Source: CAVUPF01 sp963777915
GTDB lineage: Bacteria; Actinomycetota; Thermoleophilia; Solirubrobacterales; 70-9
Reading direction: 5' to 3'
Assembly: GCA_963777915.1 (NCBI GenBank)
Contig: CAVZSH010000002.1
Location: 1 to 42,703 of the forward strand
Length of the DNA: 42,703 nt
Shown here: in pieces, positions 31,530 to 40,586 of the stretch
How the letters are laid out: every line of letters begins with the position of its first letter
Position numbering within the stretch: position 1 is the stretch's first letter
The notes under the pieces: model-generated
The model's input: the letters and a program-made list of their open reading frames with translations, nothing else
Database searches by the model: none
Told to the model about the DNA's origin: nothing
Program-made: the position numbers and the translations under genes

Positions 31530-32636
31530 TTGAAGCTCACCACTGAACGCGACGAACTCGTCTCCAAGCTCTCGGTCATCTCCCGCGCGATCTCCAACCG
31601 CGCCGCCACCCAGTCGCTGTCCGGGATCCTTGCAACAGCCTCCAGCGACGGCGTGACACTTGCCGCGACCGATCTCGAGATGGGCCTCAAGACGGGCCTT
31701 CGGGCCGAGGTCGGGGAAGAGGGCTCAGTCCTGCTGCCCGGCCGCCTGCTCGCTGAAGTCTCACGTTCACTTGGCGAGGGGTCGGTCGAGATCGAGTCGC
31801 GCGAGGCCGAGCGCGACGTGGAAATCCGCAGCGGCGGGTCGAGCTTTCACCTGCGGGTTCTTTCGGCCGATGACTTCCCCCGGTTCCCTGAGCAGCAGGC
31901 CGAGCCGCTGATGATCCCAGCCCTCGCCCTGGCTTCAACCGCGGAGCTGGTCGCCCGCGCCGCCTCGCACGATGACATGCGCCCAGTGTTGACCGGCGTG
32001 CTGGTAAGCGTCGCCGCTAACGAGATGACGATGGTCGCGACCGATTCCTATCGGCTTGCCGTGAAGCGAACCGAGCTGGAGGGCGGGATAGGCGGCGAGC
32101 TGGAAGCCAACATCCCGGCCCGCGCTCTTCGCGAGCTGGGGCGCATCCTCTCCGCAGAGCAGGTCGAGGAAGTCGCGGTGTCGCTGCTTTCCAACCAGGC
32201 GGTTTTCAAGGCAGGGACGATCGTCCTCAATACGAGGCTGATCGACGGCCAGTTCCCCAACTTTCGACAGCTTCTGCCGGAGTCCTACGAGCACGACGTG
32301 CGGCTGCCGCGCTCGGACTTCCTCGACGTCACCCGCCGCGTCAGCCAGCTGGCGCAACGAAACGCGCCGCTGCGCCTCTCATTCGCCCCCGGCGAGCTGA
32401 CCGTGGCAGCCGAGACACCGGATGTCGGCGATGCCGAGGAGACGATGCCGGCCGCCTTTGAGGGCGAGCCGCTGGAGATCGGGTTCAACCCAGAGTTCCT
32501 CAAGGAGGGAATCGAAAGCGTCGAGGGCGAGGAGGTGGTGCTGCGGCTGATCTCGCCGCTGCGCCCAGGGCTGCTACAGCCGGTCGACAACGATGACTTC
32601 CGCTATCTGGTGATGCCCATCCGACTCAACGTGTGA
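31530..32636 (+). CDS. dnaN: DNA polymerase III beta subunit (sliding clamp)
   Basis: 368 residues, typical clamp length, TTG start. The clamp encircles DNA and tethers the polymerase. The N-terminus LTTERDELVSKLSVISRAIS, internal VLTGVLVSVAANEMTMVATD SYRLAV region with FKAGTIVLNTRLIDGQFPNF, and the C-terminal end FRYLVMPIRLNV (MP(I/M)R/L motif) are all present. It follows dnaA after the candidate origin spacer and precedes recF by 10 bases. Confidence 0.97.
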   Translation: MKLTTERDELVSKLSVISRAISNRAATQSLSGILATASSDGVTLAATDLEMGLKTGLRAEVGEEGSVLLPGRLLAEVSRSLGEGSVEIESREAERDVEIRSGGSSFHLRVLSADDFPRFPEQQAEPLMIPALALASTAELVARAASHDDMRPVLTGVLVSVAANEMTMVATDSYRLAVKRTELEGGIGGELEANIPARALRELGRILSAEQVEEVAVSLLSNQAVFKAGTIVLNTRLIDGQFPNFRQLLPESYEHDVRLPRSDFLDVTRRVSQLAQRNAPLRLSFAPGELTVAAETPDVGDAEETMPAAFEGEPLEIGFNPEFLKEGIESVEGEEVVLRLISPLRPGLLQPVDNDDFRYLVMPIRLNV

Positions 32637-32646
32637 GGCAGCCCCG

Positions 32647-33741
32647 GTGCTCGTCACCGCCGTTGAAGCGAGGCCGCTGCGGAGTCTCGATGATCTGCGG
32701 GTCGAGCTCTGCCCAGGGGTCGTCAGCCTGATCGGCCCCAATGGCGCCGGCAAGACCAACTTCGTCGAGGCGCTCTACTTCGGCCTGACCGGGCGCTCCT
32801 TCCGGACCGCGGATCGTCGCGAGCTGATCCCCTTCGGCGCCTCGCTTGCCCGCGTCGAGGTTGCAGTTAGTGACCGGGACGGGATCGAGCGCCGCCTGCT
32901 CGCCTCAGTGAGCAGGGCGGATGGCCGCCGCCACCTCCTCGACGGCAACTTCGCTGACCCGGCGACGATCGCCCGCAACCGCCCGCCGGTAGCGGTCTTC
33001 TCTCCCGATCGCCTGGTCTTGATCAAGGGCCCGCCGGCCGAGCGCCGCGCTCACCTCGACGGCTTTGTGGCGGCACGCTGGCCGTCTCGCTCGGAGCTGC
33101 GCAAGCGCTACGGCCAGGCGCTGGCGCAGCGCAACGCCCTGCTGGCCCGGCTGATCGGCAGCTCGCGATCCGGTAGCGAGCTGATCGTCTGGGACACGGC
33201 GCTGGCCGCGGCCGCCGAGCCGCTGATCGCGGCCCGGGCCGAGGCTGCCGCGGTGCTTGCGGGGCCGTTTGCGGCGACGGCTGCGGCGCTTGGCCTGGAT
33301 GGGAGCGCCACCCTCGAGTACGCCCCGCGGGCAAGCGGCTCGGCGGCGGAGATCCGCGAGGGGCTGGCCCAGCACCGCGAGCAAGACCTGCGGCTGGGGC
33401 GCAGCTCATGGGGGCCGCACCTCGACGAGCTGAAGGTCTCCATCTCAGGGCGCTCGCTGCGGCGCTACGGCTCCCAGGGTCAGCAGCGCGCCGCGCTTCT
33501 CTCCCTTCTCTTCGCCGAGCGCGACGCCTTGCTCGAGGCGCGGCAGGTGGCACCGTTGTTGTTACTTGACGACGTGATGAGCGAGCTCGACCCGGGGCGT
33601 CGAGAGCGTCTGGTCGAGTGCCTTATGCGGGGCGGCCAGGCAGTGATCACGGCCGCCGATGAGGAGTCGGTCCCGATTGCCGCGATGGGCAGCGTCATAC
33701 GGATGCCTCGCCCCGCGATCCCCGAGCCTGCTGCCGCATGA
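32647..33741 (+). CDS. recF: DNA replication and repair protein RecF
   Basis: 364 residues. It is an SMC-like ATPase that helps load RecA at gaps. Walker A is SLIGPNGAGKTNFVEAL. The RecF-specific FSPDRLVLIKGPPAERRAHL lies near residue 120, the signature motif is YGSQGQQRAALLSLLFAE and Walker B is LLLLDDVMSELDPGRRE. The GTG start has GAGG upstream. Its stop overlaps the DUF721 gene (ATGA). Confidence 0.96.
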   Translation: MLVTAVEARPLRSLDDLRVELCPGVVSLIGPNGAGKTNFVEALYFGLTGRSFRTADRRELIPFGASLARVEVAVSDRDGIERRLLASVSRADGRRHLLDGNFADPATIARNRPPVAVFSPDRLVLIKGPPAERRAHLDGFVAARWPSRSELRKRYGQALAQRNALLARLIGSSRSGSELIVWDTALAAAAEPLIAARAEAAAVLAGPFAATAAALGLDGSATLEYAPRASGSAAEIREGLAQHREQDLRLGRSSWGPHLDELKVSISGRSLRRYGSQGQQRAALLSLLFAERDALLEARQVAPLLLLDDVMSELDPGRRERLVECLMRGGQAVITAADEESVPIAAMGSVIRMPRPAIPEPAAA

Positions 33742-34043
33742 CCAGGCGCCGCGCCCCCCGTCCCGCCGCGGGCGCGATTCGCACCGCTCGCGAGCGCGCC
33801 GCTCCGCAGACCCGGCTGGCGGCGGCCCAAGCGGCCTGGGATGGGGCCCTCGGAGGCCAGCTTGCCGCCAGGGCGGAGCCGGTGTCCGAGCGGGCGGGGA
33901 CGCTGACGGTCGAGTGCGTTGACGCTGTCTGGGCGCAGGAGCTGGACCTGATGCAGGAGCAGTTGCTGGGGCAGCTTCGCTCCCGGCTCGGAGAGCTGGC
34001 GCCGACAAGCCTTCGCTTCCGCGTCAACAGCTCGCGCTTTTAG
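33738..34043 (+). CDS. DUF721/DciA-like protein
   Basis: 101 residues. The C-terminal half (LTVECVDAVWAQELDLMQEQ then LLGQLRSRLG) matches the DUF721 pattern, including the conserved W before a run of leucines. DUF721 includes DciA, which loads or operates with the replicative helicase in bacteria lacking DnaC/DnaI. The N-terminus is basic and short. The gene sits between recF and gyrB, the standard place in actinobacteria, starting in an ATGA overlap with recF. Confidence 0.87.
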   Translation: MTRRRAPRPAAGAIRTARERAAPQTRLAAAQAAWDGALGGQLAARAEPVSERAGTLTVECVDAVWAQELDLMQEQLLGQLRSRLGELAPTSLRFRVNSSRF

Positions 34044-34137
34044 CCGCACTTCTTTCGTGATTTGCAGGGATTTTACGATTCATGACGGTGCTTTCCGAAG
34101 TCCCGGACTGGTATCCTTATGTCAACTTGTGTTTGCG

Positions 34138-34178
34138 CCCCGACCGTGTGGAGCAGGTCTCCAGGCAGTCGGGGTTTT
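34138..34178 (+). terminator. Nested hairpin with T run in front of gyrB (terminator or attenuator)
   Basis: The outer stem CCCCGAC/GTCGGGG (34138-34144 with 34168-34174) encloses an inner stem TGGAG/CTCCA, and TTTT follows at once. It ends 23 bases before the gyrB TTG start. It may end the dnaA-DUF721 transcript, or fold in the gyrB leader to control read-through. Confidence 0.6.
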
Positions 34179-34201
34179 CTGTGAGAACCGGAAGGGACTA
34201 A

Positions 34202-36622
34202 TTGCCTGAGAAGACGACCAAAGCCGCCGAGGCGGCCGATTCCTATGGCGCTAAGGACATCACCGTCCTTGAGGGCCTGGAGGCGGTTCGCAAGCGGCCC
34301 GGCATGTACATCGGCTCGACCGGCCCACGCGGCCTTCACCATCTCGTCTATGAGGTAGTCGACAACTCAGTCGACGAGGCAATCGCCGGGTACTGCGACA
34401 GCGTCCGTGTCGTCCTCCACCCCGACAACAGCTGCACGGTCTCTGACGATGGCCGCGGCATCCCGGTCGAGATGATGGAGAAAGAGCAACGGCCCGCGGC
34501 CGAGGTCGTCCTGACGGTTTTGCACGCCGGCGGCAAGTTCGGAGACGGCGGCGGGTACAAGGTCTCGGGGGGCCTTCACGGAGTCGGCGTCTCGGTCGTC
34601 AACGCGCTGTCGGAGCGCCTCCACCTGGAGATCAGCCGCGACGGCCACGTCTGGTCCCAAGACTACGAGCGCGGCAAGCCTCTCACGGAGCTGAGCAAGG
34701 GCCCCGCCACTAAAGAGCACGGCACCAAGATCACCTTCCTCCCCGATCTCGAGGTCTTCGAAGAGATCGATTTTGACTTTCAGACTCTGGCTGAGCGGCT
34801 GCGCGAGACCGCCTTCCTGACCCGCGGCCTGAAGATCGAGCTGATCGACGAGCGAGGGGCGACCAACAGCGTCACCTTCCGGTATGAGGGCGGGATTGAG
34901 GACTTCGTCCGCCACCTCAACGAGAACCGCGACGAGCTGCACCGCAAGGTGGTCTTCTTCGAAGGCTCCGAGGACGAGGGGCAGGTTGAGGTGGCGATGC
35001 AGTGGAACACCTCCTACCAGGAGTCGATCTTCAGCTTCGCCAACAACATCAACACCCATGAGGGCGGCACTCACCTCTCTGGCTTTCGCTCAGCCCTGAC
35101 CCGGACGCTCAACGCGTACGCGCGGGGCAAAGGCCTGCTCAAAGAGAAAGACGACAACTTGGCCGGCGAGGACGTTCGCGAGGGCTTGATCGCGGTGATC
35201 TCGGTGAAGCTGCACGACCCTCAGTTCGAGGGCCAGACGAAGACCAAACTGGGCAACCCTCCGATTCGCGGCCTGGTCGAGGAGACGGTGAACCGCAAGC
35301 TGGGTGAGTTCTTCGAGGAGAACCCCGGGGACGCCAGGCGGATCATCAGCAAGGCGATCGACGCCTCGCGGGCACGAGACGCGGCGCGAAAGGCACGCGA
35401 CCTGACGCGGCGCAAGTCGGCACTGGAGAACTCGACCCTGCCAGGTAAGCTCGCTGACTGCACGGTCAAGGACCCGAGTCTTGCCGAGATCTTCGTGGTC
35501 GAGGGCGACTCCGCCGGCGGCTCCGCCAAGCAGGCGCGCGACCGCAACACCCAGGCGGTGCTGCCGCTGCGCGGCAAGATCATCAACGTCGAGAAGAGTC
35601 GCATCGACAAGGTGCTGGCCAACAACGAGATCCAGGCTCTGATCACGGCGATCGGTACCGGCGTCCATGAGGAGTTCAAGATCGAGGACGCCCGCTACCA
35701 CAAGATTGTGATGGCGACCGACGCCGACGTCGACGGCGCCCACATCCGCACCCTGGTGCTGACCTTCCTCTACCGACAGATGCCGGAGCTGATCGACGCC
35801 GGCTTCGTCTACATCGCCAAACCGCCGCTGTATCGGGTCAAGCAGGGCAACCAGGAGACCTACCTGGAGCGAGAGTCCGAACTTGAGGAGCTGCTGCTCC
35901 GCGACAAACTTGAGGACTTCGAGCTGATTGACGCCACTGGGCAATCGAGGAAGCTGACGGCGAGCCGCTGGCAGGCCTATGTACGGCGCTCGAAGGAGTA
36001 TGAGGGCTGGGGGTCCTCGCTGCAGGCCGAGTTCGGCCATGAGACCGTGCGCTTCCTCGAGGAGTCGAGCCTGCTCGACGAGGAAGTGGCGACGGTCGCC
36101 GCCGCGCGCGAGGTGCTCAGCCGCAAGGCCGGCGAGAGCGAGCCGTTCGATACCGAGGTCCTCGAGGCCTCCGAGGAGGCGCTCGTCGTCAAGGCGGTGG
36201 AGCGCAGGAGCGGCCTGGCGCGCACGCACCAGCTCCCTGCGGCGCTGTTCGCCGACCACGACTACCGCAAGTTCGTCGAGGTCCACGCCGCCCTCCTGAA
36301 GCAGGTCGGCCGGCCGCCGTTCGAGGTCCGCTTCGGTGGCCGTCACGGCGCCGCCCTCTCCTTCCAGTCGCTGCGCGGCGCGGTGCTGGACCTGGCTCGC
36401 CACGGGGTCCAGCTGACCCGCTTCAAGGGGTTGGGGGAGATGAACGCCGACCAGCTGCGCGAGACGACGATGGATCCTGCCTCTCGCACCCTGGCGCGCG
36501 TCACCCTCGAGGATGCGACCGCCGCCGACCAGATCTTCTCGATGCTGATGGGCGACCAGGTCGAGCCGCGCCGCAACTTCATCGAGTCACACGCGAAAGA
36601 GGTCAGGTTTCTCGATGTCTAG
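34202..36622 (+). CDS. gyrB: DNA gyrase subunit B
   Basis: 806 residues, TTG start with GGAAGGGA upstream. It supplies the ATPase and TOPRIM parts of gyrase. Visible are VRKRPGMYIGSTGPRGLHHL, the ATP-lid GGLHGVGVSVVNALSE, the QTKTKLGNPPIRGLV transducer motif, TOPRIM EGDSAGGSAKQARDRNTQAV and DADVDGAHIRTLVLTF, and the C-terminal TRFKGLGEMNADQLRETTMDP. At about residues 570-735, between the TOPRIM body and the C-terminal tail, lies an insertion of some 165 residues (LEDFELIDATGQSRKLTASR onward). Usual actinobacterial GyrB is about 640-690 residues, whereas the E. coli protein with its insertion is 804. Confidence 0.97.
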   Translation: MPEKTTKAAEAADSYGAKDITVLEGLEAVRKRPGMYIGSTGPRGLHHLVYEVVDNSVDEAIAGYCDSVRVVLHPDNSCTVSDDGRGIPVEMMEKEQRPAAEVVLTVLHAGGKFGDGGGYKVSGGLHGVGVSVVNALSERLHLEISRDGHVWSQDYERGKPLTELSKGPATKEHGTKITFLPDLEVFEEIDFDFQTLAERLRETAFLTRGLKIELIDERGATNSVTFRYEGGIEDFVRHLNENRDELHRKVVFFEGSEDEGQVEVAMQWNTSYQESIFSFANNINTHEGGTHLSGFRSALTRTLNAYARGKGLLKEKDDNLAGEDVREGLIAVISVKLHDPQFEGQTKTKLGNPPIRGLVEETVNRKLGEFFEENPGDARRIISKAIDASRARDAARKARDLTRRKSALENSTLPGKLADCTVKDPSLAEIFVVEGDSAGGSAKQARDRNTQAVLPLRGKIINVEKSRIDKVLANNEIQALITAIGTGVHEEFKIEDARYHKIVMATDADVDGAHIRTLVLTFLYRQMPELIDAGFVYIAKPPLYRVKQGNQETYLERESELEELLLRDKLEDFELIDATGQSRKLTASRWQAYVRRSKEYEGWGSSLQAEFGHETVRFLEESSLLDEEVATVAAAREVLSRKAGESEPFDTEVLEASEEALVVKAVERRSGLARTHQLPAALFADHDYRKFVEVHAALLKQVGRPPFEVRFGGRHGAALSFQSLRGAVLDLARHGVQLTRFKGLGEMNADQLRETTMDPASRTLARVTLEDATAADQIFSMLMGDQVEPRRNFIESHAKEVRFLDV

Positions 36623-36634
36623 AGGGCGCGGCTG

Positions 36635-39118
36635 ATGGCGCTGGAAGCGCTGACCGGGCGGATCGAGGAGCGCGAGCTCGAGAAAGAGATGCGCTCGTCT
36701 TACCTCGATTACGCGATGAGCGTGATCGTCGGGCGGGCGTTGCCGGACGTACGCGACGGGCTGAAGCCCGTGCACCGGCGGGTGCTCTACGCGATGCACG
36801 ACGTCGGCCTGCAGCCGACCCGCGCCTACCGAAAGTGCGCGTTCATCGTCGGCGAGGTGATGGGTAAGTACCACCCGCACGGCGACTCGGCCATCTACGA
36901 CACCCTGGTGCGGATGGCGCAGGAGTTCTCGCTGCGCTACGTGCTGATCGACGGCCAGGGCAACTTCGGGTCGATCGACGACGACCCGGCCGCGGCGATG
37001 CGCTACACCGAGGCTCGCCTCGGGCGGCTCGCTACCGAGTTGCTGCGAGATATCGATGCCGACACGGTCGACTTCGGCCCCAACTACGACGAATCGACCC
37101 AGGAGCCGCTGATCCTGCCGGCCCGGTTCCCGAACCTGCTGGTCAACGGCGCCTCGGGGATCGCGGTCGGGATGGCGACCAACATCCCGCCCCACAACCT
37201 GCGCGAGGTCGCCGCCGCCGTCAACGCCTACATCGACGATCCCGGGGTCGATCTGGCGGGCTTGATGGCGCACGTCAAAGGACCCGACTTCCCGGGTGGC
37301 GGGATCATGAGTATGGAGGGGATCCGCGACGCCTATGCCTCCGGCCGTGGGAGCGTCAGGGTGCGGGCCCGCGCCCACGTCGAGCCGCTGAAGGGAGGCA
37401 AGGAGGCGATCGTTGTCACCGAGCTGCCCTTCATGGTTAAGAAGGGGGGCGACGGCGGTCTGATCACCAAGATCGCCGACCTGGTCCGCGACAAGAAACT
37501 CGAGGGAATCTCAGACCTTCGCGACGAGTCCGACCGTTCGGGGATGCGGCTGGTGATCGAGCTGAAGCGCGGCGGCCCACCGGCCAAGGTGGTGCTCAAC
37601 AATCTCTACAAGAAAACCTCCATGCAGACGACCTTCGGCGTCAACATGGTGGCGCTGGTCGACGGGGTGCCGCGCACCCTGAGCCTGCTGGAGCTGGTCC
37701 ACCATTACGTTCAGCACCAGCGAGAGGTCGTAACCCGCCGCACCCAGTACGAGCTTCGCCGCGCCGAGGCGCGCGCCCACATCCTCGAGGGACTGCTGGT
37801 CGCGCTCGACAACCTCGACGCAGTGATCAAACTGATCCGCGGCTCCTCGGACCCCGACGAGGCGCGCGAGGGGCTGATAGCGCAGTTTGAGCTCTCGCGC
37901 GAGCAGTCGCAGGCAATCCTCGACATGCGCTTACAGCGCCTCACCGCCCTGGAGGCCGACAAGGTGCGGGCCGAGCACGCGGACCTGATCGAGCGGATCG
38001 GGGAGCTGCGGGCGATCCTCGGCGACGAGTCGCGTGTGATGGGCCTGGTCAAGGAGGAGCTCGCCGAGGTCGTCGACTCCTACGGAGATGAGCGGCGCAC
38101 CGAGCTGACCCACTTTGAGGGCGACGTCGGGATCGAGGACATGATCGCCGACCAGCAGATGGTGATCTCGTTGACCGCCTCGGGCTACGTAAAGCGGCTG
38201 CCGCTGGCCACCTACCGCCAGCAGCATCGCGGGGGGGTTGGGGTGATGGGGATGAACCTGAAGGAGGACGACTACATCGAGCACCTCCACATCTGCTCGA
38301 CCCACGACTTCCTACTTTTCTTCACCAATCGCGGCAAGGTCTATCGGCTCAAGGTCTACGAGTTGCCGGAGGGGTCGCGGACCGCGAAAGGCAGCGCTCT
38401 GGTCAACCTATTGCCGCTGCGCGAAGGAGAGAAGGTGATGGCGGTGATCCCGACCCGAGACTTCAAGGAGAACCGCTACCTCGCCTTCGCAACCGCCAGA
38501 GGGCAGATCAAGAAGACCGAGTTCCTCGCCTATAACACACCGATCCGCGCCGACGGGATCATCGCGATCAAGGTTCGCGAAGGCGACGAGCTGGTCCAGG
38601 TGCGGCTGACCTCCGGCGATGACGACATCCTTATGGTCTCACGCTCCGGGCACGCGGCGCGCTTCTCCGAGGAGCTGGTGCGGCCGATGGGGCGGGACAC
38701 CAGCGGGATCAAGGGGATGAATGTCTCTAGCAAGGGCAACCGGGTGCTGGCGATGGACATAGCCCGTGACGACACCGAACTGTTCGTGGTTACCGAGAAC
38801 GGTTACGGCAAGCGCACTCCGGTCGCCGAGTACCCGGTGAAGGGGCGGGGGACCAAGGGCGTGCTTACCGCGAAGCTGACCGAGCGCAAAGGCGGGCTGG
38901 CCGGCGCGCTGATCGTCCGGGAGCACCAGGAGCTGCTCTTCATCTCTCAGAACGGGATGGTCCAGCGGACCTCGGTCGGTGGGATCTCAGAGATGGGGAG
39001 GGCGACTCAGGGCGTCAAGGTGATGAACATCAAGGACGACGATCGGGTCAGCGCGGTGGCGTTGGTGGTCGAGTCGGACAGCGAGCCGTCGGGTGAGGCC
39101 TCCGGAGGAGACGCCTGA
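36635..39118 (+). CDS. gyrA: DNA gyrase subunit A
   Basis: 827 residues, 12 bases after gyrB. It forms the DNA-cutting part of gyrase. The quinolone-region stretch YHPHGDSAIYDTLVRMAQEF has Ser at the position of E. coli S83. The catalytic Tyr is in AAAMRYTEARL. The C-terminal domain has six blades, as expected. The GyrA box, normally QRRGGKG, reads QHRGGVG in TYRQQHRGGVGVMGM. The tail is acidic (SDSEPSGEASGGDA). A hairpin follows its stop. Confidence 0.97.
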   Translation: MALEALTGRIEERELEKEMRSSYLDYAMSVIVGRALPDVRDGLKPVHRRVLYAMHDVGLQPTRAYRKCAFIVGEVMGKYHPHGDSAIYDTLVRMAQEFSLRYVLIDGQGNFGSIDDDPAAAMRYTEARLGRLATELLRDIDADTVDFGPNYDESTQEPLILPARFPNLLVNGASGIAVGMATNIPPHNLREVAAAVNAYIDDPGVDLAGLMAHVKGPDFPGGGIMSMEGIRDAYASGRGSVRVRARAHVEPLKGGKEAIVVTELPFMVKKGGDGGLITKIADLVRDKKLEGISDLRDESDRSGMRLVIELKRGGPPAKVVLNNLYKKTSMQTTFGVNMVALVDGVPRTLSLLELVHHYVQHQREVVTRRTQYELRRAEARAHILEGLLVALDNLDAVIKLIRGSSDPDEAREGLIAQFELSREQSQAILDMRLQRLTALEADKVRAEHADLIERIGELRAILGDESRVMGLVKEELAEVVDSYGDERRTELTHFEGDVGIEDMIADQQMVISLTASGYVKRLPLATYRQQHRGGVGVMGMNLKEDDYIEHLHICSTHDFLLFFTNRGKVYRLKVYELPEGSRTAKGSALVNLLPLREGEKVMAVIPTRDFKENRYLAFATARGQIKKTEFLAYNTPIRADGIIAIKVREGDELVQVRLTSGDDDILMVSRSGHAARFSEELVRPMGRDTSGIKGMNVSSKGNRVLAMDIARDDTELFVVTENGYGKRTPVAEYPVKGRGTKGVLTAKLTERKGGLAGALIVREHQELLFISQNGMVQRTSVGGISEMGRATQGVKVMNIKDDDRVSAVALVVESDSEPSGEASGGDA

Positions 39119-39140
39119 GCCCCGATCCCTCACTGGCGCG

Positions 39141-39160
39141 CTGTACGGTAGGCCGTGCAG
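39141..39160. terminator. Hairpin between convergent gyrA and HNH genes
   Basis: CTGTACGG pairs with CCGTGCAG (one G-T pair) around the tetraloop TAGG. It lies 22 bp past gyrA and 23 bp past the HNH gene on the other strand, so it could serve both. There is no T tract. Confidence 0.5.
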
Positions 39161-39183
39161 TCCCCTAAAGGAGGAGGCACTGA

Positions 39184-39690
39184 CTATGCAGCCGCCGGCA
39201 GGTACTGCTCCCAGGCGGGCGGGATGCTCGGGCTCGCCACCTGGATGAAGACGGTTGGACCCGGCGCCCTGGGATTGCTGCGGGGGTGCATCTGGATCTC
39301 CCGAGGGAGGCGGTTGCCCTTGCGGCGGTTGCAGCTCGCGCAGGCGGCGACGATGTTCTCCCAGACAGATTTGCCGCCTCGGCTGCGGGGGATGACGTGA
39401 TCGACGGTCAGCCCGGACTTCTTCGCGCCGCAGTACTGGCAGGTCCACGCGTCCCGAGCGAGCACTGCCCTGCGGGTGATTTTCCGCCGGTGCGCCTCGC
39501 GCGGGATCCGCACGTAGTTGATCAGGCGGATCACATCGGGCCGCTCCATCGTCATGTGCTCGGAGTGCAGCGCCCCCTCTCGCTGCTCCAGCAGCTCGGC
39601 TTTTTCCTTCAGCAGCAGCACAGCGGCGCGACGCAACGTGCAGACGTTGATCGGCTCATAGGTCGCATTTAGGACCAAGACCCGTGCCAT
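39184..39690 (-). CDS. HNH endonuclease
   Basis: 168 residues from the ATG at 39690 (MARVLVLNATYEPINVCTLR). The zinc and catalytic core is intact: CQYCGAKK, the HNH core TVDHVIPRSRGGKSVWEN and CASCNRRKGNRLP. This is the common stand-alone actinobacterial HNH family with the N-terminal LNATYEPI motif; its natural target is not established. It lies between gyrA (convergent) and the prephenate dehydratase gene. The extra N-terminal 13 residues in the open frame were rejected. Confidence 0.92.
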   Translation of the reverse strand: MARVLVLNATYEPINVCTLRRAAVLLLKEKAELLEQREGALHSEHMTMERPDVIRLINYVRIPREAHRRKITRRAVLARDAWTCQYCGAKKSGLTVDHVIPRSRGGKSVWENIVAACASCNRRKGNRLPREIQMHPRSNPRAPGPTVFIQVASPSIPPAWEQYLPAAA

Positions 39691-39740
39691 GGTTCTGCCG
39701 ATTGTACGGGGACCGGGTCCCAGCGCCACGGGTCTGCGTC

Positions 39741-40574
39741 TCAGCCGACGGGGTAGGAGCCCAGCAGGCGCACGGACTCCGCCTTCTTGCGCAGCGCCTC
39801 GACCGCCTCTGCGACCGCGGAGTCACTGGTGGAGCCCTCCAAGTCGCAGAAGAACATGTAACGGCCCAGTCCACGCCGCAAGGGCCGAGACTCGATCCGG
39901 CTCAGGTTGACGCCGCGGCTGGAGAACTCCTGGAGCGCCTCGACCAGAGCGCCCGGGTGGTCCTCACCCAGCTCGGAGAAGACAAGGGAGGTCTTCCAGA
40001 CGCTGCCGCCGCTTGAGGCGGCCCCCTTCGGCGCGATCCAGACGAATCGGGTCACGTTGTCCGCCTCGTCCTCGATCCCCTCGCGCAGGACAACGCACCC
40101 GTAAAGCTCGGCCGCGGAGCGCGCCCCGATCGCCGCCCATGGGCGGTCAGACTCGCCGACCATGCGCACCGCCGCCGCGGTGCTGCTGACGCTGCGCTTT
40201 TCGACCTCCGGGAGTTGCTCGCGCAGGAAGCGGGCGCACTGGGCGAGCGGCTGAGGGTGTGAGAGCACCGCCTCGATCTCTCCCAGCCCAATCGGGCGGC
40301 GTGTGATCAGATGCGCCCGTACCGCGAAGTCGTGCTCGCCGACGATCGTCACCGCCGTCGCCTCAAAGGCAAGGGTGTCCAGGGTGCTGCGCACCGAGCC
40401 CTCGATCGAGTTCTCGAAGGGCACCAGCGCGCGCTCCGCCTCGCCCCGCTCCACGGCGAGGATTGCCTCATGGATGGTCGCCGTGCGCAGCGCCTCGAAC
40501 TCGGCGTCCGGCGCCGCCTCTCTCAAAGCGTCTTCGGTGAAGGTGCCGGCCGGCCCGAGGTAGGCGATCCGCAT
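39741..40574 (-). CDS. pheA: Prephenate dehydratase
   Basis: 277 residues, the monofunctional type with a C-terminal ACT domain. It converts prephenate to phenylpyruvate in phenylalanine synthesis. Visible are IAYLGPAGTFTEDALREA, ALVPFENSIEGSV, SSTAAAVRM, the catalytic-domain DNVTRFVWIA (TRF motif), and the ACT domain with GVNLSRIESRPLRRGLGRYMFF (ESRP binds Phe for feedback). It precedes the anchored CARDB-like gene's stop by 12 bases, so both may be one unit. Confidence 0.95.
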   Translation of the reverse strand: MRIAYLGPAGTFTEDALREAAPDAEFEALRTATIHEAILAVERGEAERALVPFENSIEGSVRSTLDTLAFEATAVTIVGEHDFAVRAHLITRRPIGLGEIEAVLSHPQPLAQCARFLREQLPEVEKRSVSSTAAAVRMVGESDRPWAAIGARSAAELYGCVVLREGIEDEADNVTRFVWIAPKGAASSGGSVWKTSLVFSELGEDHPGALVEALQEFSSRGVNLSRIESRPLRRGLGRYMFFCDLEGSTSDSAVAEAVEALRKKAESVRLLGSYPVG

Positions 40575-40586
40575 CGACGCCTGGAC

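Noticed and set aside
35090..36403. 437-codon minus-strand frame inside gyrB
   Set aside because: Shadow of gyrB, which is intact.
39171..39248. AAAGGAGGAGG followed by ATG at 39186 and a 20-codon frame on the plus strand
   Set aside because: The strong site is striking, but the frame is antisense to the HNH 3' end and the peptide looks random. It follows a terminator-like hairpin.
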